A program made the position numbers and the translations under genes. A stretch of 64,000 bases of DNA from Didymella arachidicola. Taxonomy: Eukaryota; Ascomycota; Dothideomycetes; Pleosporales; Didymellaceae. Position 1 is the first letter of the stretch, and every line of letters starts with the position of its first letter. The stretch lies in NCBI GenBank assembly GCA_016630955.3, contig CM049999.1, forward strand, positions 992,001 to 1,056,000, given 5' to 3'. This document shows, in pieces, positions 43,269-54,838 of the stretch. The notes below the pieces were generated by a model. It was not told the origin of the DNA, ran no database searches, and saw only the letters and a program-made list of their open reading frames with translations.

Positions 43269-44683
43269 CTACTCCTTCTTCCGCCTGACCTTGATCATAA
43301 CCCTCGGATTCGGCGTCATCGTACTCCCGTACGGAGTGGGATCTGGACGACGTTCCAACGGCTCGATATCGTACTTGACCGCAATGTAAGCCAGGAGGAG
43401 TTTAATCTCATTGGCAGCAAAGAAGCGTCCCGGACAGACGTGCCTTCCATTTCCAAACAACAGAAAGATTAGCGACGTGTTGACTGTGTTGGTACTCCGT
43501 GTCATCCGGTCTTCGCCCTGCAGTTGCTGGCTGTCTTCCCCGGTGGGTCGAAGGAAGCGAAAAGGTGTGAAGGTGTCTGGATTATGGTAGACGGTTGGAT
43601 CGTGGTGGATGGGTAATGCTGGGACGGCAAGGGTGTTGCCTCGCTTGACGTGGAGTCCGTCAGGTGTGGTGATGCCTTCTTTGGCGACTACTGTGCGCTC
43701 CAGAGCGTTGGTCATGAAGGTTGAGTACCGCATCGACTCGCGCAGGATAGCGTCCGTCTTGGTCATGCTTTGAACGCTTGACTTGCTCCACTTCTCGTCG
43801 GCAGCTGGCATGATAGACAAGGCTTCCGCCCGAATCTCAGAGAGCATCATGGCCATGTCGGGGGAGCTGGCGATATCGTAGATGGCGCTCACTGAAGTGA
43901 AGGTTGAAATGTGGATCGCTGCAAAATTGACCGTAGCGATGCGGTCTGACAGATATTTCGGGGTGCTCTCTTCTGGCTCTAGGGATGTCTTCGCGTATGT
44001 GATGTACCACTGCAGGAAATCATTGGGAGCGTCGTCATCACCGCGCTCAGCAATCTTCAGTCTTCGAAATATCTCGGGACGCAGCAATTGTCGTATCTTG
44101 TTGTTGTGGTAGCGGTTCGGCAGCGTTATGATTGGGGCCAGGACCGGATGAAGCATAGCTGGAAACATCTTGATAAAGACTCCTGTCACAGGTACATCCT
44201 GTGCGAAAGCAGGGCAAAGTTTTAGATACGAGTCATTGGCGCCTGCACAATTGTGAGCAATGGCATCGTGACCATCTTGATATCAAAACTTACACATATG
44301 CTCCCCAACGAAAACCCGGTTCGAAGTTCTTGTCACAACACGCAACATCGTCTGGAACACATTGACTTCTTTCCACTCCTCGATGTCACTTCCCCAGTGC
44401 TCATCGAGTGCTACCGACAGCTCTGTCAAGATCTCTTCGGACAGTGAGCCAAGTTTCCGGGTGAGATCTGTCTTGACGACATGGGCTTGATAAGGCCGGT
44501 CCGCCATCTTCGCAATTGGGAACGTATGCTTGCTTCGGAGCAAGTCATTCTGGCGTACCATCGAACTGAGAACGGCGTCTGGCTAATCAACAAGCCATTG
44601 GTCCTGCGAGATGGGGATAACCACACGCATATTGTTCAATTCAGGTAAGATGCATGGCTTTCCTTTAGATAGTACTGGTGCTA
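43269..44683 (-). pseudogene. Cytochrome P450 gene with TAG at a conserved glutamine
   Basis: Exons 44683-44294 and 44242-43269 join over a 51-bp intron (GTAAGT...TGCAG). The heme loop FGNGRHVCPG, ExxR helix (AILRESMR) and family blocks such as FQTMLRVVTRTSNRVFVG and ERTVVAKEGITTPDG are intact. Upstream the frame continues through GKPCILPEL and VVIPISQDQWLVD, then hits TAG at 44585-44583, and resumes with PDAVLSS in the same frame. In related fungal P450s this position reads D-Q-P-D, so CAG to TAG is a simple explanation. The membrane anchor and hinge are not found upstream. The gene is therefore probably dead, although the catalytic half looks undamaged. Confidence 0.7.
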
Positions 44684-47293
44684 CTGTCAGCACAAAGTCT
44701 AACGAATGAACAGCTTATACCACGTCCGATCAAGGAAGATGGGTGCATGCAGAAAAAGGACTTCTAGGAAGTATTGTGGAAGCCACAGTGCTCAATAGAA
44801 AGTGCAAGGCAATCGCACTTTTCCATTGCTAACTACGATTGTGGTCATTCAAACGAAGTAAACACTGTTGTTCTTGTACAATAATCTTGAGTTTGGAAGA
44901 TGCCACTGCTTCCTAGGAACAATGACCCTCTTCCTTACGAACTATTCTTGGTTTTTCTCACTCTTCCGCGCCTATACTGTGCTCTGCTCGCTCTTCACTT
45001 CTATGTTTGCAAGCTCCAGAGCTCTGATCAATTTGAAGAGGACAAGGGTATATCGGAACTAAGAAAATTAAGGCTGTGTTTGTGTCATCTCGGACACAGA
45101 ATCTGTCCCAGCTTTTGTGCAGATTCATGGTGGTATAATGCAGAAACAAGGGGTCTTGCAAAGTTCACGGATCGAGTATGCTCGAATCGTAGTCAATTGT
45201 TAGTAGGCTAATCTTCTTTTTGGGTGAGGTGAGTAGATCCGATGACCTTACGTTGTAGCAACAGTTGCGCTCATCCATGGTCGATCGGTGTTCAATCCCC
45301 GTGTAAATAATTAGTGTAGCTCCTGTAGTTTTGGATGCCACGATCGAGTTTTTGCTTAATTCGGGCCCATCATGGTTGTGTCTGGGGTCAGAACGTTTTT
45401 GTTATCCTAGACGACTTTGAGAAAATCCTCCTTGACAGTATTCACTCAAGGTAGCGTTATCTCTGTGTGTGAGCAGTGGCGCAGACAAATTGGGCTGGAC
45501 ATGAATTTCAACGCTTGGCTGGGTGAATTGAGAAGACTTTCGAGACCATGGAGTGAGCCTGCCACCTAGAAAGTAGACGTTCAGTCTTGTAGCACTCGTA
45601 CAAGCCTTGAAGGCTTGCTCGATGCAGCGTGTCAGTGTCTGTGATCAATGACTCGGCTATCTACCTGCTCCTAGTGCAAGCTAGAGAGGCTTTAGATTGA
45701 AGAAGCTCAGTTGGCACCATACTGGAATTCTTGGGTCGAGAAATGGCACTTCCACTACCCGCGATGTGCTTGGAACCACATCCTTCTCGGGCTATTACGG
45801 GCTCGTGAGAGCGAAACCTTCCCTCTAGATTCAACAAAGATCACCAAATGTAATGGTAGTTCAACACTGCCTCCATGTGCTCAGATGTCTGCAAGCGTAA
45901 GTTACCGTAGGTATCTTCCACCATTCTTTGTTTCCAAAGGTACAATTTCCAGACTTTCAGATTTCGAGCATTTAACTATAGAGTCACACACAGCCTGTAC
46001 TTGAGTAGTTTGACATCATAACATGCTGTGTCCTCAATTCCAAACGGTGTGATTGCACGGCAGAGTCTCACGCAGTGCACATACACCATGCTCAGAGACA
46101 GGTGTTCTCAAGCTCGCCTTCGCAGCGCGACAAATGTTTGATGAAGTTATCGACGATAAGGGTACGAGCAGCCCGTTGTTCTTGCCCTCTGACACGGATG
46201 CATTGAGGGGCTAATCTACACGAGGGAGTAGGCAGATGTCAAACTGAGCTTCTGTGATCTGTCGCATGCATGCATACTCTACCGATAGGCCATAAAGGTC
46301 GACGCTTTATGCAGGATCTGAGTGCCTCCAGGCTGGATCCCCGGTGAGAAGATGAATGCTACCTGGGTAGGACCTCCAAAGGTGCTCGGGGTGCAGATTG
46401 CATCTGATATGTACACTCATGGCCTCAACGTGCAGGAAGACGCTTCGATGTAGGTAAGCTAGCGATTGAGAAGTCTAGCTTTGCCTTCTGTGTGCTTATT
46501 TCATCAACGGTCCGCCCGCGCAACCTTTTTCTGGTGACGTCAGAGACCCTGAAACGACTACTGACGAGCTGCAACTATCTCTTAACGCACTTCATAACTC
46601 TGCACCAGTCAAACATTCACAAAGCATCCCAATTCTTTCTTCATCTTGAATGGTGTTGATATACTGAGCCCAACGCATGTTCCAAAAGCACGTACAAAGA
46701 ATCTATATTTGGTGCCAGTCACACCCTCATTTCACCCTCAGATCACGCTTGGCGCTATGAAACCATTCTCCGGCCAACGTTGCGTGCTCATGTCAACCGT
46801 AGTTGCATCCAGATGCATAGTGCGGCTAGCCCTTTTGGTGAAAGAGGAGGCTGCCCAGAGCACACTTGGCATACCTTCTGCAAATGAAAGCATTAGTCTG
46901 CCGTTGTTGCGGCATAAACGTGGCACTGCATGCCAGGCATTCATTGATGAGGGTTATCTGCGCGGCTGTCACACGTTTGTGTTCGGCGCACTTCCTACCG
47001 AGCCCAAAGCCCCACGCGTGCGCTTCGCGCAAGGCCAAGCACGCAATTATCCCGCCATCTACAGCTAAGATCCAGATCCCAGCCAACATGGTGCTGTACT
47101 TTGCTGTTTATGACCAACATCCCGCGCGATGAGACGAATCCTGCAACGAGCACCTAATCCCATTGAGCCGACCTGACGGCCGAGACCCGTCGCTATGAAG
47201 CACATAAGAGGGAGCGGCTTGCGCTCGATTCTGAGCACTCTAACAATCCGTCGTACCTCTTCCACATCCCTCAAACCGTATACTATCTACAGA
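44684..47293. other. Gene-poor 2.6-kb stretch
   Basis: No recognisable gene on either strand. Plus-strand frames at 44900-45211 and 46646-47068 have no known domain and no intron support. No transposon features were recognised. The last few hundred bases contain the aldo-keto reductase promoter. Confidence 0.5.
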
Positions 47294-48677
47294 ATGTCTT
47301 CCGGAAAGACCGTCACCCTCAACACTGGCTACAAGATCCCGTACGTTAGCAAGCTATTGGAGCATCGTGAAGATCTTTATTGACGCGTGTATAACAGGCA
47401 ATTGGGATACGGCACCTGGCAAGCCGCTCCCGGTGAGGTTGGCAATGGTGTCTACGAGGCATTGAAGATCGGCTACAGGCACCTCGTAAGTGACTGCAGA
47501 TTGTTGGACCCTGAAAGCCGTTGCTAGACAGCTGGGCCCTGCACGACCTTCCTATCACCACACAGGTCTGCTCTCTGAACGACGCTTGCTAACTGGCATT
47601 TTAGGATCTTGCAAAGATGTAAGCTGCTATATCCCGCTTTACCCCGACGCTCAAATAATTCTTCCGCCCCTGCCGCCAGCGTGGCTACTATGGCTCTCCT
47701 ACACTCCGAGTTCGTGGTCGGGTGGAGGTCGAATCTGGGATACCCCTCGGTGGAGACCTACATGGAGCTATGGCCTCTTCCCCACAACTTACAGCTAAGA
47801 AAGTTGACTAACAATTTTCGCACCAATCAGCTACGAGAATCAGAAGGAGGTCGCTGAAGGCATCAAGCGTGCTTTCAAGGACATTCCTGGCCTCAAGCGT
47901 GAGGACATTTTCATCACATCGAAACTCTGGAACACTCAGCACAACCCTGAGCATGTGGAAGCTGCTCTCGACGACACTCTTGCCGAGCTTGAGCTCGACT
48001 ACCTTGACCTCTATCTTATTCACTGGCCAGTCAACTTCGGCCCAGGAAAGGATCCTCACTCTGATCTATTCCCCGCCACAGCAGATGCAAATGAGGTGAA
48101 CATCGACAACTCTGTCCCCAACAGCGAGACATGGAAGGCTGTTAACAAGCTCCCTAAAAGCAAGGTCCGCTCCGTCGGTGTGTCGAATTTCACATACAAG
48201 AACCTCAAAGCTCTGATCGAGAAGACCGACCTCGTTCCTGCTGTTAACCAGATTGAGCGCCACCCCATTCTTCCTAGCAAGGAGCTCATCGCCTACGCAA
48301 AGGAGAAGAATATTCACATCACCGCCTACTCAGCCTTCGGCAACAACTTCTTCAACATCCCTCTCCTCATCACACGTCCTGAGGTCAAGGCTATCGCTGA
48401 GAAGAAGGGTGCTACACCTGCTCAGGTTATTTTGGCCTGGAGTCAGGTCGGTGGTCACTCGGTCATTCCCAAGTCTGTTACCCCCTCCAGGATCGCAGAG
48501 AACTTCAAGGAAATTGAACTCAGCGAGGAGGATGTTGCCGCTATCCAAAAGTTCTCGGACGAGCACCAGGGCCGCAGGAGGTACAACGTGCCGTACACCG
48601 CGAACAAGCCTCGCTGGAGCATCAACATCTTCGACGAGCCTGAGGAGCAGGAGGCACCCAACAAGGTCGTACTCTAG
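47294..48677 (+). CDS. Aldo-keto reductase
   Basis: Exons 47294-47340, 47398-47485, 47605-47618 and 47831-48677 give 331 residues. The third exon is only 14 bp and codes DLAKI, which completes the active-site block HLDLAKIYENQ. The AKR tetrad is visible as D46, Y51, K81 (FITSKLW) and H114 (YLIHWPVNF). Further family parts are VRSVGVSNF, VNQIERHP and the cofactor loop IPKSVTPSRIAENFKEIEL, which binds NADPH. Substrate is unknown; sequence style is like fungal glycerol dehydrogenase or xylose reductase type enzymes. It converges with the dioxygenase gene, 103 bp apart. Confidence 0.92.
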
Positions 48678-48780
48678 ATGAGCTGGGCGATGCATATAGT
48701 CATGCATACGTTACAAGCGCATAAATATGAGTAATTGAGATCAATTGACTCTGAATCCATTATCTATACCTATATGACTT

Positions 48781-49844
48781 TCAGTAAGCCCTGACACCTG
48801 CAAGCTTCAAGACCTGATCTGTGAGTACCGGTTTCTCGAAAGGCTCATCTCTGTTGTGCTTGTCGATCTCTCCATCACGCATTGGGGGACGAGCCGGATG
48901 AATGTTGCAGTGCGGCCAGTGAGTAGTTCCCTGATAGGTCTGGAAGAGTTCCGCCTTGAAAGCAAGGTCCTTTTTGTTGGCAAATCGCGCTGGTGTCATA
49001 CAGATGTACTGTACGTGGCGAATCAAATCGCCTTCTGGGAACAAAGCCCAATGCATAGTCCTGCTGTCCCAGAGAACCTGTTCTGTGTCAGTATGGGCTT
49101 CGCAAATATGACTTCGAGGTACTGCACCATGTCGCCTGCTTCCATGTTGATCTTCTCGATCTTGCATCCTCGCTCCTCAAACCATTTGACGTGTTCTTCG
49201 CTAAAGCGGAAGTGGTCGATGAACTTCATTTCCGGCGGGGGAGCGTCTACGGATTGCGCACCAGTACGCTCCTCCTTGAAGAACTCGTCAAAGAACTTCG
49301 CACTACCCTTCATCAAGACTAGCCCACCATCATTTGGCCCATTTGGTTGGTAGTTGATTAAGCCTTGTACGCATTGCATCCCTTTTCGCAGCTGCGACTG
49401 GTCGCAGTGCGGCCATGGCGACCAGGTAATGTCTTTTTGGCGTGGAAGTGTGATGTTCATTCCGTCGAAAGAGGTCAAAAGCTCATCAGTTTCCCAGAGC
49501 TTTGTGAACACATCTAGGACTTTAGGCTCTGTGCGGGCTTCCCAGACGAACTTCTCATGATTGCTGCCATAGCCGAAGTACATGCCTCCCTTGAAGCTTA
49601 CGGGAAGATGATCCTTGGTCCAGGTGGATTTGTCGTTGGGATTGAAGCCGAGTCCGAAGTTTTGCAGCCATTCGATCTGCTTGGCCTTGTAGTACTCAGC
49701 TCGCTCGGGCGAGACTACTCCCTTGATGACAGCGCAGCCGTCGCGGTGGAAGTCATCTCGCCAGTCATCGTAGGTCTTGTTCTGGTCGTGTTGGATGAGG
49801 TCAACTCCAGTGTCTGGCTTGGGTTCCTCAGCGTGTGGTGCCAT
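48781..49844 (-). CDS. Phytanoyl-CoA dioxygenase family protein
   Basis: Exons 49844-49128 and 49077-48781 give 337 residues (MAPHAEEPKPDTGVDL start). The intron (50 bp) uses donor GTGCAG and acceptor AACAG; this joins AGDM to VLWDSRTMHW, the conserved ending. Iron and 2-oxoglutarate ligands are HCD in SPWPHCDQSQL, the distal His in TMHW and a following Arg region (IRHVQYICMTPAR). These are the hallmarks of non-heme Fe(II)/2-oxoglutarate oxygenases of the PhyH type. In fungi such enzymes oxidise varied small molecules. Position suggests links to the oxidoreductases around it. Confidence 0.88.
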
Positions 49845-50957
49845 TGCGTAAGGATGTGAAGAATGTGGGAGGAAGATAAGATGATACAAAACCTAAATGT
49901 AGTAGACAGAAGTCCTATTAAACAACAGTGCATACATCAGACGATGCGGGGAGAGGTAGTGCCTCGGAAGGATCCACTATCGGTACGTGGAGGGGAGTTG
50001 CAGCTTTCGCGTCAATGTCGACTGTAGGACGTCGGTATCGGTGGGCACCTCCGTAGGTTCGGTTCGGAAAGTGGGCGAAGTATCCTGATTGGGCAGCTAC
50101 CACTCCGATGCATAAGACTCGGTAGATAACGGTGCGAATATAGAGCCTGCCCATGGGGAAGTTACGGAAGCGCATCAGCTAAACATGTTGCCTAGTGCTA
50201 TGCTTCAAGTCCTGCAACTGTGTTATACCTTCTGCGTGGTCACTGTTTTGCGTGCGTCAGGTCTGCGTAAAGGAGCAGCTACATTTTCGGTAAAGCATGA
50301 ATGAGAGCAATTTCTTAGACGCAATACAGCAAGCAACTTGTTGACAAAATCCTATTAGAGAGGTAGGAGTGACCGGCAATGGTGAAGCTGGAAGGCGACC
50401 ACAGCTTCCTGGCAATGTAGATTCGATGCGAAACTGGTTCCATCGACACATTTTGCAACCTCACCACTGTGACGATAATAATGACTACTAACAACATAGT
50501 GTGAGACTGGCAATCCTCCGTCGCTATCCATACCGAAATTATCATATGAATCAGGTCGAAAGCAACGATCCTGATGACCCTTGCCGGCGATGTAGTGCGC
50601 GATACGTCCATCTTGTCCGCCTCCGCGAACCCACGAAGTTCCTTTCCGATACAATCGCTCGCCACAAGGCGCGTTGCACAGGGATTGACAAAAATTCTAG
50701 AGGAGAACCTGGTCAGTAGAGGTGACAGCAACTGTTCGGAGGAGATAGAGCTGACGACCTGGTGACAAAACACATGTCGTGCAAGTGTTGCCAACCCTCG
50801 AGTCCCTCACTCCTGTCTCCTGGAAACAGCGCACTCTCTCATTTCAGAGCTTCACAACCTCTTGGAGTGCCCGTTTTCCGAGACATGGGGATGTAGCCGC
50901 GCTTTCACTGCATTACCGACTGCTACATACCGTATGCTCAACTGGAAGGGTGCAATA
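49845..50957. other. Intergenic between two minus-strand oxidoreductase genes
   Basis: About 1.1 kb. Overlapping short frames on both strands (for example 50315-50794 minus) are not convincing. Confidence 0.4.
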
Positions 50958-52046
50958 CTACATGCCAGGCTTAACCCGAAGATGTGCCATGCCCACCTTG
51001 TCCGCCTCGGCATTCAGAACATCAATCTCTGCCTGCACAAGTGGGATGCCAGTTCTCTCCCTTTCTTGTTGTTGCAACTGCTCGAGCTCTCCTGGAAAGT
51101 AGATTCGATCAACGCCATCCGCCTTCTCAGCACCGACGACTCTCTCGTACAGGTATTGTATCCTCTGTCTGAAATCATCGAGACTCATGAACAAGTCAGG
51201 TTTGATAGCGACCAGGAAATGACCGACGTCAGATGGCTGGGAGGGGTCGTATGGTCCTGTGACGTGCCCAGCAAAGGCTGATCCTGAGAGGACACCAGAG
51301 AATACATCCATCATGATTGCCAGACCTGACCCCTTGGGCCCTCCCATAGGCAGCATCACCCCGCCATCGAGAGCAGCAGCAGGATCCGTTGTTGGTTTTC
51401 CGTCCTTGTCCAATGCCCAGTCAGCTGGTATCGATTCACCTCTCCTCTTTGCTTTGTATATTTTGCCACGCGCCGCAACAGAAGGGGCCATATCGAGTAT
51501 GAAGGGGTTCTCTTTCCCTGGCGCTCCGCATGCTATCGGCGACACACCGAGCAACATGCTTTTACCGCCCCATGCCGGTAACGCAGGACTCGAATTGGTG
51601 AATACCAGGCTCATCATGTTCGCATCGAGAGCCTTCTGCACAACCCATGCACTCATTCCGAAGTGGTTCGAGCTTTTCACACTCGCCATGCCGATGCCGT
51701 AGGTTTTCGCAGACTCAATGGCTGCGGCCATGCCAACATCTGCCGCTGCAAATCCAAAGCCGTTGTGTGCATCGACTTGCGCCACTGCAGGCGTGACCTG
51801 TTTGAGCTCTGGTGTCGCAGAGCCATCGAGCACGCCTTGCCGTATGCGTTCAATGTAGGACGGTATCCGATTCATTCCGTGCGTGTCCACTCCACGGAGA
51901 TCCGCCGCGACAAGGCATCGAGCGACTATTGAGGCATTGTTTGATGAGACACCGTTGCCTTTCAGTACACTCTCAATGAATGCTTCAGCAGCACTTGCGT
52001 CAACATAAAGAAGGTTTCCATCCGCATCGGCCAGTCCCGCCATCAT
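50958..52046 (-). CDS. Malate/L-lactate dehydrogenase family (Ldh2)
   Basis: An intronless 362-residue frame (ATG 52046 or 52043). Features of the Ldh_2/YlbC family are DLRGVDTHGMNRIPSYIERI, GMASVKSSNHFGMSAWVVQ, PNSSPALPAWGG-like (TNSSPALPAWGG), and PMGGPKGSGLAIMMDVFSG. This family uses NAD(P)H to reduce 2-keto acids such as pyruvate, oxaloacetate or ureidoglycolate-type substrates and is unrelated to classical LDH. The divergent Zn2Cys6 regulator starts 285 bp away, so the two likely share a promoter and perhaps control. Exact substrate unknown. Confidence 0.9.
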   Translation of the reverse strand: MMAGLADADGNLLYVDASAAEAFIESVLKGNGVSSNNASIVARCLVAADLRGVDTHGMNRIPSYIERIRQGVLDGSATPELKQVTPAVAQVDAHNGFGFAAADVGMAAAIESAKTYGIGMASVKSSNHFGMSAWVVQKALDANMMSLVFTNSSPALPAWGGKSMLLGVSPIACGAPGKENPFILDMAPSVAARGKIYKAKRRGESIPADWALDKDGKPTTDPAAALDGGVMLPMGGPKGSGLAIMMDVFSGVLSGSAFAGHVTGPYDPSQPSDVGHFLVAIKPDLFMSLDDFRQRIQYLYERVVGAEKADGVDRIYFPGELEQLQQQERERTGIPLVQAEIDVLNAEADKVGMAHLRVKPGM

Positions 52047-52331
52047 GTGTGCGAAGATACAATCGCGGCTTCGGGAGTACTGGGTTTTTGACTGAACTCT
52101 GAACGGATAACGATAAAGCCTTGTAGTGCTTGTGGATTTCGAATATCTGTTGCTGTCAGTGCAGGCTTACACGCGTTACTTAATTTATTTCAAAGCGGTG
52201 CAGGTGGGGAAGTAACAAGCGGCGGAGGAAGTCCGCTCAGTCCCTGTTCGTTTCGCGGAGCGGCCCCGTCGGTGCTGGTCCGTCTCTTTGCTCCAGCACC
52301 TCCCATCCTCGACGCGTGCGCGCAGAGAGTT
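52047..52331. promoter_or_regulatory. Divergent promoter, Ldh2 / Zn2Cys6 regulator
   Basis: A GC-rich 285-bp gap. The segment GTCCGCTCAGTCCCTG...GTTTCGCGGAGCGGCCCCG carries CGG/CCG halves (for example CGGCGG near 52212 and CGGAGCGG near 52257), the usual half-sites of Zn2Cys6 factors. No perfect spaced palindrome was confirmed. Confidence 0.4.
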
Positions 52332-54570
52332 ATGACGGACAACCCCACTCTACGCGATTCGCGCCTGCGACTTGCATGTGCGAGATGTCAGCGTCGCAAA
52401 ATACGCGTAAGTCTATACGTCAGGTGCAACTTATCTTGTCTATGAGCTGATTCAGGTGACGCAGTGTGACGGACTCTATCCGACGTGCAGCAATTGCAGA
52501 AAAGCGGCAGCTGAGTGCATAGATGGCGAAAGTGTCCGTCTGCGTGCTAGACCCAATGATCGAGCCATTTCGTCTGACCGAGCAACGATCAACAGACTAC
52601 AAAGACGCATAAGATGGCTCGAGACTGTCGTTCGTGAGCGTCTCCCAGATGTCGATTTGTCAAGTACACCCCCGCAAGATGACCTCGAAGACACTGTCAT
52701 TGAGGGCCTTCCGACAGACAGCAGCACAGCGGCAGAATCAAATCAAGGGCCCCGAAACAATGCCATCGCAGACCTTGCCCCCGCGCAAAGTACCGCTCCA
52801 GACCAACCCGCTCATCAAATTGGATTAATCTCTATCGGGTTCAACGCAGATAAAAAATACATCGGTCCATCAAGTGGCTACTTCCTTGCCCGTTTGCTGC
52901 TTGCACGTTCTCGGAAGAGTATCGGCTTAGAGCAGAGGGCGGGCAGGTCTACTAGCGGGCCACAACCAAGTATTGATGAGCTTGTCACCGCTGTGCATGG
53001 TCCCTTGCCTTTACCACCGCAATCCACGGCTGTACAATTGTTTCAAACGTATTTCGAAACAATCCAACCCCAGTACCCCTTTCTACACGAAGGATCCTTA
53101 CGCTCAGCCCTCGACGAACTTTACAGGGCTGGTGAATCTGAGAACGTAGATGGTGCCCGTGATGCTTCAGTACGCTTCCAGGTCTTCATGGTGCTTGCTA
53201 TCTCCGCAACCCTCTCAACCTGGAGAGCAAAGCGACAGCTTCATGGCGAATCGTACTGTCTTTCTGCATTGCAGTACCTCGACCGCATCCACATTGGGAC
53301 TTCTCTCGACGGTCTACAATGCATGCTGTTGCTGCTTATTTTCGCTATGCATTGCCCACATATGCAACTCAATGTCTGGCATTTAAATTACCAATGTCTG
53401 GCGGCAGTGATCGACCTGGGACTGCAAAGGCAAGTCACGACATCGGCGGGTATCTCACTGCTAGAGCAGGAGCTACGGACACGAATTTTCTGGACCGTCT
53501 TTACCATCGACAGGACCGTCGCAAGTATGATGGGTCGCCCGATTGGCTTGCGCGACGAAGCGTGTGAACTACGGGTACGTCTTTCTTCTTAATTGTGGCA
53601 GAGGCCGTACTGATGAGTCAAGCTGCCACAACGTCTAGAAGACAACGAACTGGCGCAGGCTCCCACTGATACCAGCGCCGAAAGGCGCAATATGGCCGTG
53701 TCTATTCATCTCTTCAGGCTCGCAAAACTCAACTCCGAGATCAAGTATGTCGCCAACAGTATCGTAAGAGATGTACCTCCATATGCTTACCCCGCGATAC
53801 GCGATTTGGCGGCATGGCAGAATGACATGCTGCAACAACTGAATGAATGGGCTGCTGCAATCCCACAGATACAGCCACGGAATGAATACATCGCGCTGAC
53901 TTGCGAAATTCGCTGTCTCGCTTTGAAGATGCTCCTTCTCAGACCAAGCCCAGCGATCCCCACTCTCACCGCTGCAGCCACGATATTATGCTATGAGGCA
54001 GCACATCAATCTCTGCGGCTGTACGAAAAACTTTACAGGAGCGACCTTGTACTCTACGACTGGATCACCGTGCATGGTGTAGTATATAGCATCATAACAG
54101 CCCTCTATTGCATCAGGATCGCACCAGAAATTGCCCGAGGGATACATTTTGAGGACATCATGGAAGACTTGAGCGTTGGTATTAGCGTTCTCAGCGCGAC
54201 TGGCGAGCATTGGTCCGGCGCAAAACGCGCTCGCGACATTCTGGAAGACATGGGCAGATCGACGATTCGATGGCTTAGGCAAACCCGTCAAAGGAGCCTC
54301 CAAGAACAAAGTATTGAACATGAGGTGTTGGGTATTCTGCATGAAGCCAGCACTGAGGGCAATGCGTCCATGGGACAGTCGGCGATGCGGGGACAAAATG
54401 ACGACACTGTGCCTCCAAACCTGGACTTCCTTTCAGCCTTCGAACTCGACCTTGACTTGTTTCCTGAGTTGCAACGACGTCAAGAGCCGTTCGGCGATAC
54501 AGTCAACATTGATGACATCATGAGGAACTTGTTCGACGACTTCATACCTTCAAGTCAAACCCTCTATTGA
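52332..54570 (+). CDS. Zn2Cys6 transcription factor with fungal-specific TF domain
   Basis: Exons 52332-52406, 52465-53574 and 53623-54570 give 710 residues. The zinc cluster is C16-x2-C19-x6-C26-x6-C33-x2-C36-x6-C43, split by the first intron just before the third cysteine. A short coiled coil follows (INRLQRRIRWLETVV, about 80-95). The middle region matches the fungal-specific transcription factor domain, with YPFLHEGSLRSALDELY, HMQLNVWHLNYQCLAAVIDLGL and TIDRTVASMMGRPIGLRDEACE. The acidic C-terminus (LDLDLFPELQ) could activate. Target genes are not known; the divergent Ldh2 gene is the first candidate. Confidence 0.93.
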
Positions 54571-54838
54571 TTCCGTTCAACCTCCACGGCTTCGCTCAAT
54601 TCGCTAATAGTACCGAGTACCGGTCGGCGTTGGTTCTTTCACTGAAGCTTCAACCATCATGTCCTATCAATGCACTTGGCCAGTGAATGTTCGCAACCAG
54701 CTCGAGCTCGCATAACCCACCTTGTCAATTTTCCGAAGGTGTTCAAGGGGAAGAAAGCAATCGGCGCTGGCTTCGGTCGCCAAATACAGGAAAGTCCAGC
54801 AAAGTTATAGATTGCCAATGCTCGTGCGCATCCGTTCT

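Noticed and set aside
6422..44585. TAG reassigned to an amino acid
   Set aside because: Conserved genes in the same window end at TAG at the expected place, so TAG works as a stop.
45280..45305. T-loop-like GTTCAATCCCC
   Set aside because: Stem pairing fails and there is no matching 5' half.
46646..47068. 140-codon plus-strand frame
   Set aside because: No recognised domain, no intron support and overlapping frames on the other strand; kept as gene-poor region.
49918..50175. 85-codon minus-strand frame with a weakly hydrophobic start
   Set aside because: The N-terminus is too basic and interrupted to be a signal peptide, and no conserved block is seen.
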